Assembly: GCF_000374285.1 (NCBI RefSeq)
Contig: NZ_KB893942.1
Span: 1-64,000 of the forward strand
From: Actinobacillus capsulatus DSM 19761
GTDB lineage: Bacteria > Pseudomonadota > Gammaproteobacteria > Enterobacterales > Pasteurellaceae
Direction: 5' to 3'
Length of the DNA: 64,000 bases
Both the position numbers and the translations under genes were made by a program. The number at the start of each line of letters is the position of its first letter. The stretch's first letter is position 1. Below the pieces are notes generated by a model. It searched no databases, was not told where the DNA came from, and saw nothing but the letters and a program-made list of their open reading frames with translations. Shown here piece after piece: positions 8,946 through 18,983 of the stretch.

Positions 8946-10175
8946 ATGACAGTTCAAATTGACAAATCAAAAATTAAATTTCTCTTACTTGAAGGCGTAC
9001 ATCAAAATGCGTTAGACGTATTACAGGCGGCCGGTTATACCAATATTGAATATCATAAAAAAGCGTTAGACGGTGATGACTTAATTAATGCCATTAAAGA
9101 TGCGCATTTTGTCGGTTTACGTTCTCGCACTTATTTAACTAAAGAAATCTTAGCACACGCTAAGAACCTTGTTTCAATCGGTTGTTTCTGTATCGGTACC
9201 AACCAAGTCGATTTAAATGAAGCGAAGCGCTTAGGTATTCCGGTATTTAATGCACCGTTCTCAAATACTCGTTCGGTGGCGGAATTAGTATTAGCCGAAA
9301 TTATTCTCTTAATGCGCCAAGTGCCAAAAGCGAATGCGGAGGTACATCGTGGCGTATGGAATAAATCGGCAGCCGGTTCAAATGAAGTGCGTGGTAAAAA
9401 ATTAGGGATTGTAGGTTACGGTCATATCGGTTCGCAATTAAGCGTGATGGCGGAATCTATCGGTATGCAAGTGTATTTCTATGATATTGAAAATAAACTG
9501 CCATTAGGTAACGCACAACAAATTACAAACTTAGATGAACTGCTTGCCAGCTGCGATGCGGTTTCATTACATGTACCGGAAAATGCTTCAACCAAAAATT
9601 TAATGAATGCGGCTCGTATTGCGCAATTAAAAGAAGATTCGGTGTTGATCAATGCGGCGCGTGGTACGGTGGTTGATATTGACGCTTTAGCAGCACGTTT
9701 AGCGCAAGGTACGTTACGTGGGGCAGCGATTGACGTATTCCCAGTAGAGCCGGCTTCAGTTAATGATCCGTTTGAATCACCGCTATGCCAATTCGATAAT
9801 GTGATTTTGACTCCGCATATTGGCGGTTCAACCGCAGAAGCACAGGCGAATATCGGCACCGAAGTAGCAAACAAATTCGTTAAATATGCGGATAACGGCT
9901 CCACCCTTTCAGCGGTTAACTTCCCTGAAGTATCGTTACCGATTCTGCATAATGATGCGAAACGCTTGTTACATATTCACGAAAACCGTCCGGGTATTTT
10001 GAATAAGATCAACCAAGTATTCGTAGATGGCAACGTGAATATTGCCGGTCAGTATCTACAAACCGATCCGAATATCGGTTATGTAGTAATTGATGTGGAA
10101 TTAGACGATGCGAGCAAAGCGCTTGAACGCTTACAGCAAATTGACGGCACAATTAAGGCTCGAGTGATTTCATAA
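8946..10175 (+). CDS. serA: D-3-phosphoglycerate dehydrogenase
   Basis: SerA oxidises 3-phosphoglycerate to phosphohydroxypyruvate with NAD, the first step of serine synthesis. The 409-residue protein has the split substrate domain, the Rossmann motif GYGHIG near residue 158, the catalytic His in LTPHIGGST, and a C-terminal ACT domain (about 335-409, LLHIHENRPGILNKIN), which makes it the serine-inhibited E. coli-type enzyme. An AGGAA site precedes the ATG. It ends at an inverted uptake-sequence terminator. Confidence 0.97.
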   Translation: MTVQIDKSKIKFLLLEGVHQNALDVLQAAGYTNIEYHKKALDGDDLINAIKDAHFVGLRSRTYLTKEILAHAKNLVSIGCFCIGTNQVDLNEAKRLGIPVFNAPFSNTRSVAELVLAEIILLMRQVPKANAEVHRGVWNKSAAGSNEVRGKKLGIVGYGHIGSQLSVMAESIGMQVYFYDIENKLPLGNAQQITNLDELLASCDAVSLHVPENASTKNLMNAARIAQLKEDSVLINAARGTVVDIDALAARLAQGTLRGAAIDVFPVEPASVNDPFESPLCQFDNVILTPHIGGSTAEAQANIGTEVANKFVKYADNGSTLSAVNFPEVSLPILHNDAKRLLHIHENRPGILNKINQVFVDGNVNIAGQYLQTDPNIGYVVIDVELDDASKALERLQQIDGTIKARVIS

Positions 10176-10190
10176 CATTTATATCAAATG

Positions 10191-10240
10191 ACAAGCGGTG
10201 GAATTTGCAGAAAATTTTGCAAATCCCACCGCTTATTTTT
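10191..10240. terminator. Inverted uptake-sequence pair between convergent serA and znuA
   Basis: ACAAGCGGTGGAATTTGC is mirrored by GCAAATCCCACCGCTTATTTTT. It lies between convergent genes and could end transcription from both sides. Confidence 0.75.
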
Positions 10241-10250
10241 TATCTTTTGA

Positions 10251-11255
10251 TTACTTCAAACATTGACTGAATTCATCAGCAATCGCTTGTAAGAATTGCG
10301 GGTAAGCCATTTGGCTTAATTCGATTTTTGCGCCAAGCGGATCTAATTGCCCGACTTTAACTTGTGTACCTTTGCTGAGGCTTTCAATTACTTTTGGCGT
10401 AAATTGAGGCTCGGCAAATAAACATTGCGCTTTGTGTTCAGCAATATTTTTCTTAATTACGCTTAACGTTTTCGCACCCGGTGCTACACTTGGGTTAATC
10501 GTAAATGAGCCTAATGAGTTTAAACCGTAAGCACGTTCAAAATAACCATAGGCATCGTGGAAAGTATAGTAACCTTTACCTTTCACCGCAGCTAATTGTT
10601 GACGAATCTGTTCACTCTTAGCGGTTAAATTTGCTTTAAATGTTGCAAGATTTTCTGCAATTTTCGCTTTGTGTTGTGGTAATTGTGCGCTTAGGCGTTC
10701 TGCGATCTGTTCTGCCGCAGCAAGGCTTGCTTCAGGCGAGAACCAAATGTGCCAGTCTTTATCATGGCTGTGACCTTTGTGATCATGGTGATTATGACCT
10801 TCATGAGCGTGTTCATGATGCTCATGTTTGTGATCGTGGTGTTCGTATTTATGACCGTGTTCATGTTTATGGTCGTGATTATGTTCATACTTTTCATCGT
10901 CATCATGATCATCATGTTTTTCAGTAGCATCGACAATCGCTTTAATTGTCGGCACATCATCTAAACTAAGCACTTTCTCTTTCGGTAATTTATCAATACT
11001 TTTTTCTAAAAACGTTTCTAAATCTTCACCCACCCAAACCACAAGTTGCGCAGATTTTAACTGCTCTACATCAGACGGTTTTAAACTGTAATCGTGCGGA
11101 GATGCGGTCACAGGCAATAACACCTTGCTCTCTGTAACGCCTTCGGTAATTGCACTTGCGATAAAACCTAACGGTTTTACAGTAGTAAGCACATCGGCAT
11201 TTGCTACTGCGGCAGTGCCTAATAGAGATAATGCTAATACGGTTTTCTTAAACAT
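10251..11255 (-). CDS. znuA: High-affinity zinc ABC transporter, periplasmic binding protein
   Basis: ZnuA captures periplasmic Zn2+ for the ZnuBC transporter. A signal peptide (1-20, ending ANA before DV) is followed by the cluster 9 binding-protein fold. H54 in SPHDY and H169 in DWHIW fit the usual zinc ligands, with a third in TFHDAYGYF. Between them, residues 114-165 form a very long His/Asp-rich loop (roughly half His), larger than in E. coli ZnuA, probably a zinc-collecting or sensing loop. znuB and znuC are not adjacent, as is common in Pasteurellaceae. No convincing Zur palindrome was seen upstream. Confidence 0.95.
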   Translation of the reverse strand: MFKKTVLALSLLGTAAVANADVLTTVKPLGFIASAITEGVTESKVLLPVTASPHDYSLKPSDVEQLKSAQLVVWVGEDLETFLEKSIDKLPKEKVLSLDDVPTIKAIVDATEKHDDHDDDEKYEHNHDHKHEHGHKYEHHDHKHEHHEHAHEGHNHHDHKGHSHDKDWHIWFSPEASLAAAEQIAERLSAQLPQHKAKIAENLATFKANLTAKSEQIRQQLAAVKGKGYYTFHDAYGYFERAYGLNSLGSFTINPSVAPGAKTLSVIKKNIAEHKAQCLFAEPQFTPKVIESLSKGTQVKVGQLDPLGAKIELSQMAYPQFLQAIADEFSQCLK

Positions 11256-11388
11256 AGGATTCTCCTTTGGGGTTAGGGTCTGGCGATTCTATCAAACTTT
11301 TACATAATTTCATAATTTTTTTATGGGTATTTTTTATTGATTGTTTTCTATATACTAGCGGTCAGAATTTTTCTGATTTTTTACCAAT

Positions 11389-12852
11389 ATGAAATATAAA
11401 GACTTACGTGAATTTTTAGCACTATTGGAAAGCCAAGGCGAATTAGTGCGAGTTAAGCAGGAAATCGATCCTTATCTTGAAATCGCGGAAATTTCCGACC
11501 GCACGTTGCGTAAGGGCGGGCCGGCGATTTTATTTGAAAACCCGAAAGGCTACCAAATGCCGGTACTGTGTAATTTGTTCGGTACACCGAAACGTGTTGC
11601 GTTAGGTATGAGGCAAGAAGATACGCAAGCTTTGCGAGAACTCGGCAAATTATTAGCGTTTTTTAAAGAACCAGAGCCACCGAAAGGTTTTAAAGAGCTG
11701 ATCGGACAATTACCGCAGTGGAAACAAGTGTTGAATATGCCAAGTAAGGTATTGGGTAAAGCGGATTGTCAACAAGTGGTATTGAGCGGTGATGAGGTTG
11801 ATCTGTATAAATTACCTATTATGCACTGCCACGAAGGTGATGTTGCGCCGCTCGTTACTTGGGGATTAACTATTACCCAAGGGCCTTATAAAAAACGCCA
11901 AAATCTTGGGATTTATCGCCAACAGCTGATCGGCAAAAACAAGCTGATTATGCGTTGGTTATCGCATCGTGGCGGTGCGTTGGATTTTCACGAATGGAAG
12001 GAAGCTAATCCGGATAAACCGTTTCCGGTTTCGGTGGCTATTGGCGCTGATCCGGCAACTATTTTAGCAGCGGTCACACCGATTCCCGATACCTTATCGG
12101 AATATGCGTTCGCCGGTTTATTACGTGGTCAGAAAACCGAGGTAACTAAGTCAATTAGTAATGATTTAGAAGTGCCGGCAAGTGCGGAAATTGTGTTGGA
12201 GGGTTATATTGACCCGAATGAAACGGCATTGGAAGGCCCGTACGGCGATCATACCGGCTATTACAATGAACAAGAGTATTTTCCGGTATTTACTGTTACG
12301 CATATCACCATGCGTCGTGATGCGATTTATCACTCGACTTACACCGGTCGTCCGCCGGATGAACCAGCAGTTCTCGGCGAAGCGTTAAACGAAGTATTTA
12401 TTCCGATTTTGCAAAAGCAATTTCCGGAAATCGTGGACTTCTATCTACCGCCGGAAGGATGTTCTTATCGCCTTGCAGTGGTGACGATTAAAAAACAATA
12501 CGCCGGGCATGCAAAACGGGTGATGATGGGCGTGTGGTCGTTCCTCCGTCAATTTATGTACACCAAATTTGTGATTGTCTGTGATGACGATGTAAACGCA
12601 AGAGATTGGAAAGACGTAATTTGGGCGATTACCACACGTTGTGACCCAAGCCGAGATACCACCTTGATTGATCATACGCCGATTGATTATCTGGATTTCG
12701 CTTCGCCGATTGCGGGCTTAGGCTCCAAAATGGGGATTGATGCAACCAATAAATGGCCGGGTGAAACCAGCCGTGAATGGGGGACACCGATTAAAAAAGA
12801 TCCGAATGTCGTTAAACGTGTTGATGAAATTTGGGATCAATTGGGGCTATAA
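11389..12852 (+). CDS. ubiD: 4-hydroxy-3-polyprenylbenzoate decarboxylase
   Basis: UbiD removes the carboxyl group from polyprenyl-hydroxybenzoate in ubiquinone synthesis, using prenylated FMN made by UbiX. The 487-residue length and motifs fit E. coli UbiD: the N-terminal [14 protein letters not shown], a central [11 protein letters not shown] (metal/prFMN site region) and the C-terminal [13 protein letters not shown]. It is divergently oriented from znuA across 133 bp. There is no strong ribosome-binding site, only TTTTACCAAT before the ATG. Confidence 0.96.
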   Translation: MKYKDLREFLALLESQGELVRVKQEIDPYLEIAEISDRTLRKGGPAILFENPKGYQMPVLCNLFGTPKRVALGMRQEDTQALRELGKLLAFFKEPEPPKGFKELIGQLPQWKQVLNMPSKVLGKADCQQVVLSGDEVDLYKLPIMHCHEGDVAPLVTWGLTITQGPYKKRQNLGIYRQQLIGKNKLIMRWLSHRGGALDFHEWKEANPDKPFPVSVAIGADPATILAAVTPIPDTLSEYAFAGLLRGQKTEVTKSISNDLEVPASAEIVLEGYIDPNETALEGPYGDHTGYYNEQEYFPVFTVTHITMRRDAIYHSTYTGRPPDEPAVLGEALNEVFIPILQKQFPEIVDFYLPPEGCSYRLAVVTIKKQYAGHAKRVMMGVWSFLRQFMYTKFVIVCDDDVNARDWKDVIWAITTRCDPSRDTTLIDHTPIDYLDFASPIAGLGSKMGIDATNKWPGETSREWGTPIKKDPNVVKRVDEIWDQLGL

Positions 12853-13001
12853 CTTTAAGAAGACTGTGAAAAGTTCGCTGAAAATTACAAGAACAAGCGG
12901 TTAAATTTCCTTAAAAATTTACCAAATAAAGACAGCTTATTTCAGCAGCTTTCGCCGTGTTTGATTTTTATTTTCTATTACCATTTATGAAAGGAGAACT
13001 T

Positions 13002-13523
13002 ATGTTACTGGTAAATCTTACCTTTATTAGCTTTTTTATTGTTCGTTTGTATAGTTTGAGTATTTCGATTAGAAATGAGAAAACGCTTATCCAAAAAGGT
13101 GCTACACAACACGGCAGTAAAAATTCAAAACTATTATCTATTGTGCATGTCCTGTTCTATTTTTCGGCATTATTTGAAGCGAATTATTTTGCCCATCATT
13201 GGGATTATTTCAGCACGATCGGCACAATTACCTTATTTTTTGCCTATATTGCGCTCTTTTGGGTAATCAATGAATTAAAAGAAATTTGGACGGTAAAACT
13301 CTATATTTTGCCAAATCATAAAATTAACACTTCAACGTTATTCAGAACGATTAAACACCCTAACTATTTCCTAAATATCATTCCGGAATTAATTGGCGTG
13401 GTACTACTTTGTCATGCGTGGAACACATTGATGTATTTGTTCCCTGTTTACCTCGTTGTGTTAGGTATTCGCATTTATCAAGAAGAAAAAGTGATGAAGC
13501 CATTATTTGAGCAAGTTAAATAA
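13002..13523 (+). CDS. Membrane protein of the isoprenylcysteine carboxyl methyltransferase (ICMT/PEMT-like) superfamily
   Basis: The 173-residue protein has about four or five hydrophobic segments and the RTIKHPNYFLNI motif followed by a hydrophobic stretch and an E-E-K C-terminal motif, the S-adenosylmethionine-binding signature of ICMT-like and phospholipid methyltransferases. The bacterial substrate is not known; the prenyl-protein role of eukaryotic ICMT should not be assumed. The ATG at 13002 was chosen because AAGGAGA lies 7-8 bp upstream; an in-frame ATG at 12957 lacks such a site. It follows ubiD but is separated by about 150 bp and a partial uptake-sequence pair. Confidence 0.65.
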   Translation: MLLVNLTFISFFIVRLYSLSISIRNEKTLIQKGATQHGSKNSKLLSIVHVLFYFSALFEANYFAHHWDYFSTIGTITLFFAYIALFWVINELKEIWTVKLYILPNHKINTSTLFRTIKHPNYFLNIIPELIGVVLLCHAWNTLMYLFPVYLVVLGIRIYQEEKVMKPLFEQVK

Positions 13524-13533
13524 GTACCAAATA

Positions 13534-13580
13534 ACAAGCGGCTAAATTCGCAAAATTTTCTGCAAATTTAACCGCTTGCT
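13534..13580. terminator. Inverted uptake-sequence pair between convergent genes
   Basis: ACAAGCGGCTAAATTCGC faces GCAAATTTAACCGCTTGC. One arm has a variant uptake sequence (GGC instead of GGT). Confidence 0.65.
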
Positions 13581-13593
13581 TGCATGGGGTTAA

Positions 13594-14601
13594 TTATTCA
13601 TTTTCAGCTTGGATATGATCTGGAGCTAAATCGTAGCCGTCTTTCGGTTTACGTTGATATTCCGGATTGAGTAACTGATTAATTTCGTACCAAGGAACAG
13701 TCAAGCTAATTTCACCTTCAGCGAATGGGCCTAACGCATACGGCGGATAAATAAATTTCACCCCGTCATCAGTAAATAAGAAATTTTCTGAAATGTAAAA
13801 GTCTTGTTTCGGGGTAAAGGTGCTGTATTTGCCGTTTGCATCCGGTTCGTTACGCTGTTCGTAATGGTCCCACAAAATCGCAGATAGCTCCACTTGTTTT
13901 GCCGGTGAAAGTAAGTCATCCAGTAAAATGATACGTTTTTTATTTACATCGACATTAAAGTATTTAGTGTGGTAATTATTATGCGCACCGCCGCTATATT
14001 CGTCATAGTTTTGGAAAAAGGTCACGATATTATGGCGTTGTCCTAAATAAATGGTTTCGGCAGTGCGAGAAATGCCGAGTGTCATTCCTTCTTTTAAAGT
14101 TTCTAAACTTTCCTGATAATCTTTTTCTAATACCGTTTTCAACTGATTTAACTCATCGCCGGTTATCGCATTACGATCTATTTTACTGTCGGCATCCGCT
14201 GGAATAGGCTGATAGCTGATTAAAATCTGTTTCGCCAATAAGTTATCTAGCCAGTCGAAGCTGGTTTTGGCGAGACTGATGAAATAATATTGTTCTGCGG
14301 AAAGAATCGCTTGTTCTTGATTAGCTTGCGGTTTGAATTTTATGCGCTCCGCCTTAGAAAAAAATGGATAAATTTCAACATTGAGCGCCGGAAAAATAGC
14401 TAATGAGGAATCGTTTTTTCCCGCAATTGATTGCTGTAAAGTGGTCAATTCTTGCTGAGATTTTGCAAGTTTTTCATTTAATTGAGAAATTTTTTGTTCG
14501 GCTTGTTGTAATTGTGCAGTGGCAGCATCGGTATTTTGTTCATCACAAGCTGAAACAAGCATGCTCATCACAACTACTATTGCTAATAATGATTTTCTCA
14601 T
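13594..14601 (-). CDS. Lipoprotein with coiled coil and RsiV-type (DUF3298) domain
   Basis: The N-terminus MRKSLLAIVVVMSMLVSACD has a lipobox VSAC with Cys19 as the lipidated residue. A short coiled coil follows (about residues 25-65, AQLQQAEQKISQLNEKLAK...), then a domain with EYSGGAHNNYH and a YPPYALGPFAEG end, the pattern of DUF3298/RsiV proteins, which in Bacillus RsiV binds lysozyme. Whether this one does so is untested. The start at 14601 is chosen over an upstream in-frame ATG because of the AAGGAG site and the signal peptide. It is a single gene, divergent from rne. Confidence 0.7.
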   Translation of the reverse strand: MRKSLLAIVVVMSMLVSACDEQNTDAATAQLQQAEQKISQLNEKLAKSQQELTTLQQSIAGKNDSSLAIFPALNVEIYPFFSKAERIKFKPQANQEQAILSAEQYYFISLAKTSFDWLDNLLAKQILISYQPIPADADSKIDRNAITGDELNQLKTVLEKDYQESLETLKEGMTLGISRTAETIYLGQRHNIVTFFQNYDEYSGGAHNNYHTKYFNVDVNKKRIILLDDLLSPAKQVELSAILWDHYEQRNEPDANGKYSTFTPKQDFYISENFLFTDDGVKFIYPPYALGPFAEGEISLTVPWYEINQLLNPEYQRKPKDGYDLAPDHIQAENE

Positions 14602-14649
14602 TAAATTCTCCTTTAAAATAAGATTAAATTCCATACAAAAATAGCAAAA

Positions 14650-15071
14650 ATTTAACAAATTGCAATATTTTCTAAATAAACGAGCTACTCAAACTAGCGA
14701 TATTTGCCTTGCCTATTAAGCCCTTAAAATGCAATAATAATACGCTTTTTCTTGTCATAAAAATTGCACGGCAATCTTAGTAAAAATGACGCAAAAGCAC
14801 TGCTTGCTAAGCTGCAAGTCGAAAAGCTAAGTGATTGATTCTGCGGTTAATTCGAGACAAGAAGAATGAAACGTAAGACAAAATCAGCACAAATTGAGCC
14901 ACTTAATTAAAACCTACTTTTTGACAGTCGGGAGACTGCCCGAAATCCAATAAGAATACAGAGGTATTTCACGTAATATAAGAAGGATTTAATTCGGCGT
15001 ATTAATGCTTAATAAAGTATGTTTAATTGTAACGGCAATTAAAAACAAAAAACAAATAATGAGAAAACACA
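14650..15071 (+). promoter_or_regulatory. Long rne leader, probable RNase E autoregulatory 5' UTR
   Basis: About 420 bp without an ORF precede rne. It holds several small hairpins: CTTGC/GCAAG at 14803-14818, and CAGTC-GGGA-GACTG at 14925-14938, which can alternatively pair as TCGGG/CCCGA at 14928-14943. In enterics rne has a leader of about 360 nt with stem-loops through which RNase E cleaves its own mRNA, and a conserved stem-loop is reported beyond E. coli. Length and position match. The exact conserved hairpin was not identified here. Confidence 0.45.
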
Positions 15072-18000
15072 ATGAAAAGAATGTTAATCAATGCAACTCA
15101 AAAAGAAGAGTTGCGCGTTGCACTCGTTGACGGGCAACGTTTATTCGATTTAGATATCGAAAGCCCGGGACACGAACAAAAAAAATCAAATATCTACAAA
15201 GGGAAAATTACCCGTGTTGAACCAAGCCTTGAGGCTGCATTCGTTGATTATGGTGCAGAGCGTCACGGTTTCCTTCCTTTAAAAGAAATCTCTCGTGAAT
15301 ACTTCCCTGCGGATTACGTATTCAGCGGTCGCCCGAATATCAAAGATATCATCAAAGAAGGGCAAGAAGTTATTGTTCAAGTAAGTAAAGAAGAGCGCGG
15401 CAATAAAGGCGCAGCACTGACTACTGTTATCTCGCTTGCCGGTAGCTATTTAGTATTAATGCCAAATAATCCGCGTGCAGGCGGTATCTCTCGCCGTATT
15501 GAAGGTGATGAACGCTTAGAATTAAAAGAAGCGTTAGACTGCTTAGACGTACCGGAAGATGTAGGTTTAATAGTGCGTACCGCCGGTGTAGGCAAATCAC
15601 CGGAAGAGCTTCAATGGGATTTAAAAGTACTGTTACATCACTGGGAAGCGATCAAAAAAGCGGCGGAATCTCGTCCAGCACCATTCCTTATCCATCAAGA
15701 AAGTGACGTGATTGTTCGTGCGATCCGTGATTATCTCCGTCGCGATATCGGCGAAATCTTAATTGATAACAAAAAAATCTTCGAAAAAGCGAAAAACCAC
15801 ATTCGCTTAGTGCGTCCTGATTTCATCAATCGAGTGCGTTTATATGAAGGTGAAGTACCGTTATTCAGCCATTATCAAATCGAATCACAAATCGAATCGG
15901 CATTCCAACGTGAAGTGCGTTTGCCGTCCGGCGGTTCAATCGTTATTGACGTAACTGAAGCATTAACGGCGATTGATATTAACTCATCACGTTCAACTCG
16001 TGGTGGCGATATCGAAGAAACCGCACTAAATACCAACTTAGAAGCGGCGGATGAAATTGCACGTCAATTACGTTTACGTGACTTAGGTGGTTTGATTGTA
16101 ATTGACTTTATCGATATGACTCCGGTGCGTCACCAACGTGAAGTGGAAAACCGTATCCGTGAAGCGACACGCCAAGACCGCGCGCGTATTCAATTCAGTC
16201 GTATTTCACGTTTCGGTTTATTAGAAATGAGCCGTCAGCGTTTAAGTCCGTCACTAAGTGAAGCATCAAGCCACGTATGTCCCCGCTGTCAAGGTACGGG
16301 TAAAGTGCGTGATAACGAATCTATCGCACTTTCGATTTTACGTTTATTAGAAGAAGAGGCGATCAAAGAAAATACTGCACAAGTTCATACTATCGTGCCG
16401 GTGCAAATTGCGTCTTACTTACTCAATGAAAAACGGAAAGCGATCTCAAGTATCGAAAAACGCCATGATGTACAGGTGGTTGTAGTACCGACAGAGAGTA
16501 TGGAAACACCGCATTTCAGCGTATATCGTTTACGCGAAAACGAAGTATTAACAACACTTAGCTATGATTTAGCGAAGCACTATCATGCTCGTGAAGAAGA
16601 TACTCAACCAAATACACATACAGTTCCGGAAGAAGCGTTGGTGGCACGTAATGAATCAGTGATTACCGTAGAATCTGTGTTGCAAAGTTCTGAGTTAAAT
16701 CTTCAACCTGCACCGATACCGGCAGCACCGGCAAAGCCTTCACTACTTAGCTGCTTAATTGCGAAAGTGAAGAGCTTGTTTGCAGCGGAAGAAAAAGTTG
16801 AAGAAAAACCGAAGCCGAAAGCTCGTAACCAACGTGAGCGTCGTAACCGTCGTGAGCGTCCAAGCCGTGCAGAACGCCAAGAACGTAAACAGCAAGACGA
16901 ACAGAAAGCGCAACGTCAGGAACGTAATCAAGAACGTGTCGAATTGAAAAAAGCGCGCAGTCAAGTAATTGAAGAGGTTGCAGGTATTCAAGAATCACAA
17001 ACGGAACAAACACAGAGTCTGCAACGTGAAAACCAAGCAGCAGAACGTCGTCAACGTCGTGACTTACGTAAGAAAGTGCGTGTTGAAGCAAATGACAGCA
17101 ACGATGCTAATGAAGCAAACCAAGCAGCAAATCTAAGTGTTGCTAAAGTGGCTTCTGAAAAAGTGGCGGTAGAACCTAAAGTTCATCCTTTAGTAAGCCC
17201 AGAAGTGATTCCAGCAATAGAGGAGAGTAAACCGTTAGATGAAAGCGTGAAAACATCAGTGCAAGACAGCGTAGAGAAAGTGATTGCGGAAGAACGTGTT
17301 GAACAGCGTGAAAGTAATCGTCAACGTCGTTTACCTCGCCATTTACGTGTGGGTAATCAGCGTCGCCGTGAAAATAATCGCCGTGAACATTCTGTCGTTG
17401 CGGCAATGCCTTTAGCAGCGGCGGTTGCCTCTCCGGAAATGGCAAGCAGTAAGATTTGGGTGAAATTTAGCAATCAAGCATCAGTAGCTACTAGGGTAGC
17501 ACCAAAAGCCGAAGAGAAACCGCGCTTCTTATCTGTAGATGAAATGTTAGAGCAGCAACGAGAACTGGAAGTTGCACCAACAGATCTAACCGTTGAGAAA
17601 AGCGTTAACTCTGCAGCACCTTTTGGCGCCTTTGTGACTCAACACTCTGATCGTGATTTAGTGAAAGAAAATAAAGAACGTGTACAGCATATTGTGTCTG
17701 ATGAGCCGAAAGAAGATGCTCAATTAGTTGAAAAAGCAATGGCAAAACACGTTGCACCACTCGGTGGCTTTGTTTCTCAACATACTGATCGTGATTTAGT
17801 AAAAGAGAAGAATGAGCGTGTACAGAAACACCAAGCACAAGCAACGTCTGCGCCGGCGCTTGAAAATGTAAGCATGGAAGAGATTGTGGTTCCGGTATCA
17901 AGCTATGAAAGTAGCTATAGTTTCTCTGGTAATTTAGGTACATTCTCTCGTGTACAACATACTAAAGTGGCAATGACGGTGGCATCAGCACAGGCAGAAA

Positions 18001-18134
18001 TGCCTGCTGAAGCAAATATAACGGAGTGGACGCAATCAAAATATTACTTCCATGGTAAAGGTTTTGGTGGTCATTCTAGTGCGGTAAGTCATGTACATTC
18101 AGCACCACGTATTGCAGGTGCAGAGGCGGAATAA
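15072..18134 (+). CDS. rne: Ribonuclease E
   Basis: RNase E is the essential endonuclease of mRNA decay and of rRNA/tRNA processing, and the scaffold of the degradosome at the inner membrane. The catalytic half is well conserved: an S1 domain (about 35-125), the metal-binding aspartates D302 and D345, and the zinc-link cysteines C403 and C406 (CPRC). From about residue 550 it becomes low-complexity, with Arg-rich RNA-binding stretches ([20 protein letters not shown] and NRRERRLPR-like), as in other RNase E scaffolds. Residues 851-872 and 897-918 are two copies of one 22-residue motif (FGxFVxQHxDRDLVKExxERVQ type). Total length is 1020 residues. Confidence 0.96.
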   Translation: MKRMLINATQKEELRVALVDGQRLFDLDIESPGHEQKKSNIYKGKITRVEPSLEAAFVDYGAERHGFLPLKEISREYFPADYVFSGRPNIKDIIKEGQEVIVQVSKEERGNKGAALTTVISLAGSYLVLMPNNPRAGGISRRIEGDERLELKEALDCLDVPEDVGLIVRTAGVGKSPEELQWDLKVLLHHWEAIKKAAESRPAPFLIHQESDVIVRAIRDYLRRDIGEILIDNKKIFEKAKNHIRLVRPDFINRVRLYEGEVPLFSHYQIESQIESAFQREVRLPSGGSIVIDVTEALTAIDINSSRSTRGGDIEETALNTNLEAADEIARQLRLRDLGGLIVIDFIDMTPVRHQREVENRIREATRQDRARIQFSRISRFGLLEMSRQRLSPSLSEASSHVCPRCQGTGKVRDNESIALSILRLLEEEAIKENTAQVHTIVPVQIASYLLNEKRKAISSIEKRHDVQVVVVPTESMETPHFSVYRLRENEVLTTLSYDLAKHYHAREEDTQPNTHTVPEEALVARNESVITVESVLQSSELNLQPAPIPAAPAKPSLLSCLIAKVKSLFAAEEKVEEKPKPKARNQRERRNRRERPSRAERQERKQQDEQKAQRQERNQERVELKKARSQVIEEVAGIQESQTEQTQSLQRENQAAERRQRRDLRKKVRVEANDSNDANEANQAANLSVAKVASEKVAVEPKVHPLVSPEVIPAIEESKPLDESVKTSVQDSVEKVIAEERVEQRESNRQRRLPRHLRVGNQRRRENNRREHSVVAAMPLAAAVASPEMASSKIWVKFSNQASVATRVAPKAEEKPRFLSVDEMLEQQRELEVAPTDLTVEKSVNSAAPFGAFVTQHSDRDLVKENKERVQHIVSDEPKEDAQLVEKAMAKHVAPLGGFVSQHTDRDLVKEKNERVQKHQAQATSAPALENVSMEEIVVPVSSYESSYSFSGNLGTFSRVQHTKVAMTVASAQAEMPAEANITEWTQSKYYFHGKGFGGHSSAVSHVHSAPRIAGAEAE

Positions 18135-18153
18135 CCGTTATTTCATCGTTTTC

Positions 18154-18188
18154 AAAAAGCCAATTATTTAGTTGATTGGCTTTTTTTT
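18154..18188 (+). terminator. Terminator of rne
   Basis: AAAAAGCCAAT pairs with ATTGGCTTTTT around TATTTAGTTG and is followed by a run of T. Confidence 0.85.
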
Positions 18189-18299
18189 GTGCAATAAAGC
18201 TGTTATAGTTGCAACTTCTGAGAATAAGCTCAGTCTAAAAATTCCGAATGCGCTTGATTTAATAAGCCGCATACTCTCTTTTTACATAAGGAAAATCAA

Positions 18300-18845
18300 A
18301 TGAAAAAATCTCTTTTAGCATTAGTATTAGGTGCAGCGTTTACATTAAGCGCTTGTGATCAAGCAAACCAAGCGAAAGACGTTGCAGCGGCAAAAGTTGA
18401 AGAAGCGAAAGTAGCAACTCAAGAAGCTGCACAAATAGTAGTAGATAAAGCGGCTGAAGTGAAAGATGTAGCATCTGCTAAAGCTGAAGAAGTAAAATCA
18501 GCAACTCAGGAAGCGGTACAAGCAGTAGCAGACAAAGCGGTTGAAGTGAAAGATGCGGCGGCAGCTAAAGTTGAAGAAGCAAAAGCAGTGACTCAAGAAG
18601 CGGCACAAGCAGTATCGGATAAAGCAGCGGAAATGAAAGATGCAGCAGCAAGTAAAGTGGCTGAAGTAAAAGGCGCAGCAGTAGCGGAAGCAGAAGAAGC
18701 AAAAGCAGCAGCTCAAGATGCTACACAAGAAGTAGCGGATAAAGCAGCTGCAATGAAAGATGCAGCGGCAACTAAAGTTGAAGCCGCAGCTAAAGCTGTA
18801 AAAGAAAAAGCAACTGAAGTAAAAGAAGCAGTTGAAGCTAAATAA
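18300..18845 (+). CDS. Lipoprotein with LEA-like Ala/Lys/Glu helical repeats
   Basis: The signal peptide MKKSLLALVLGAAFTLSACD has lipobox LSAC (Cys19). The rest of the 181 residues is an almost pure Ala/Lys/Glu/Val helix built of 29-residue repeats (for instance from AQIVVDKAAEVKDVASAK and from VQAVADKAVEVKDAAAAK), with one copy enlarged by 11 residues. The 11-residue sub-period and composition resemble group 3 LEA proteins and apolipoprotein-like amphipathic helices. It should stand as a long helix from the outer membrane into the periplasm. No function can be assigned. It is a free-standing gene with AAGGA before the ATG and a terminator after it. Confidence 0.8.
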   Translation: MKKSLLALVLGAAFTLSACDQANQAKDVAAAKVEEAKVATQEAAQIVVDKAAEVKDVASAKAEEVKSATQEAVQAVADKAVEVKDAAAAKVEEAKAVTQEAAQAVSDKAAEMKDAAASKVAEVKGAAVAEAEEAKAAAQDATQEVADKAAAMKDAAATKVEAAAKAVKEKATEVKEAVEAK

Positions 18846-18875
18846 TTCTTGCTAAGGTATCTCCAAACCAAAGCA

Positions 18876-18903
18876 AAAAAGCCCGCAAATTGCGGGCTTT
18901 TCT
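18876..18903 (+). terminator. Terminator of the LEA-like lipoprotein gene
   Basis: AAAAGCCCGCAA-ATTGCGGGCTTTTC: a perfect stem with a T tail. Confidence 0.85.
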
Positions 18904-18941
18904 TTTAGGTATCGATAGCTAGTGCTACTGAATACCGATAA

Positions 18942-18967
18942 AAAAGCGGTCAAATTTGACCGCTTTT
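18942..18967. terminator. Perfect uptake-core palindrome, bidirectional terminator before the valS 3' end
   Basis: AAAAGCGGTCAAA and its exact complement TTTGACCGCTTTT form a 26-bp palindrome between convergent transcription units. Confidence 0.75.
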
Positions 18968-18983
18968 CTACTATTTATCTCGA

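Noticed and set aside
10640-10964. Several overlapping ORFs of 71-95 residues opposite the znuA His-rich loop
   Set aside because: They are repetitive Met/Ile/Val or His/Asp translations of the CAT/GAT-rich loop of znuA, with no ribosome-binding sites; they are shadows.
11256-11388. Zur operator between znuA and ubiD
   Set aside because: A palindrome TCAGAA-TTT-TTCTGA exists at 11362-11376, but it does not fit the Zur consensus and lies just before ubiD.
16747-17943. Antisense ORFs under the rne scaffold region
   Set aside because: They arise because the low-complexity coding sequence lacks stops on the other strand; no start signals or domain patterns.
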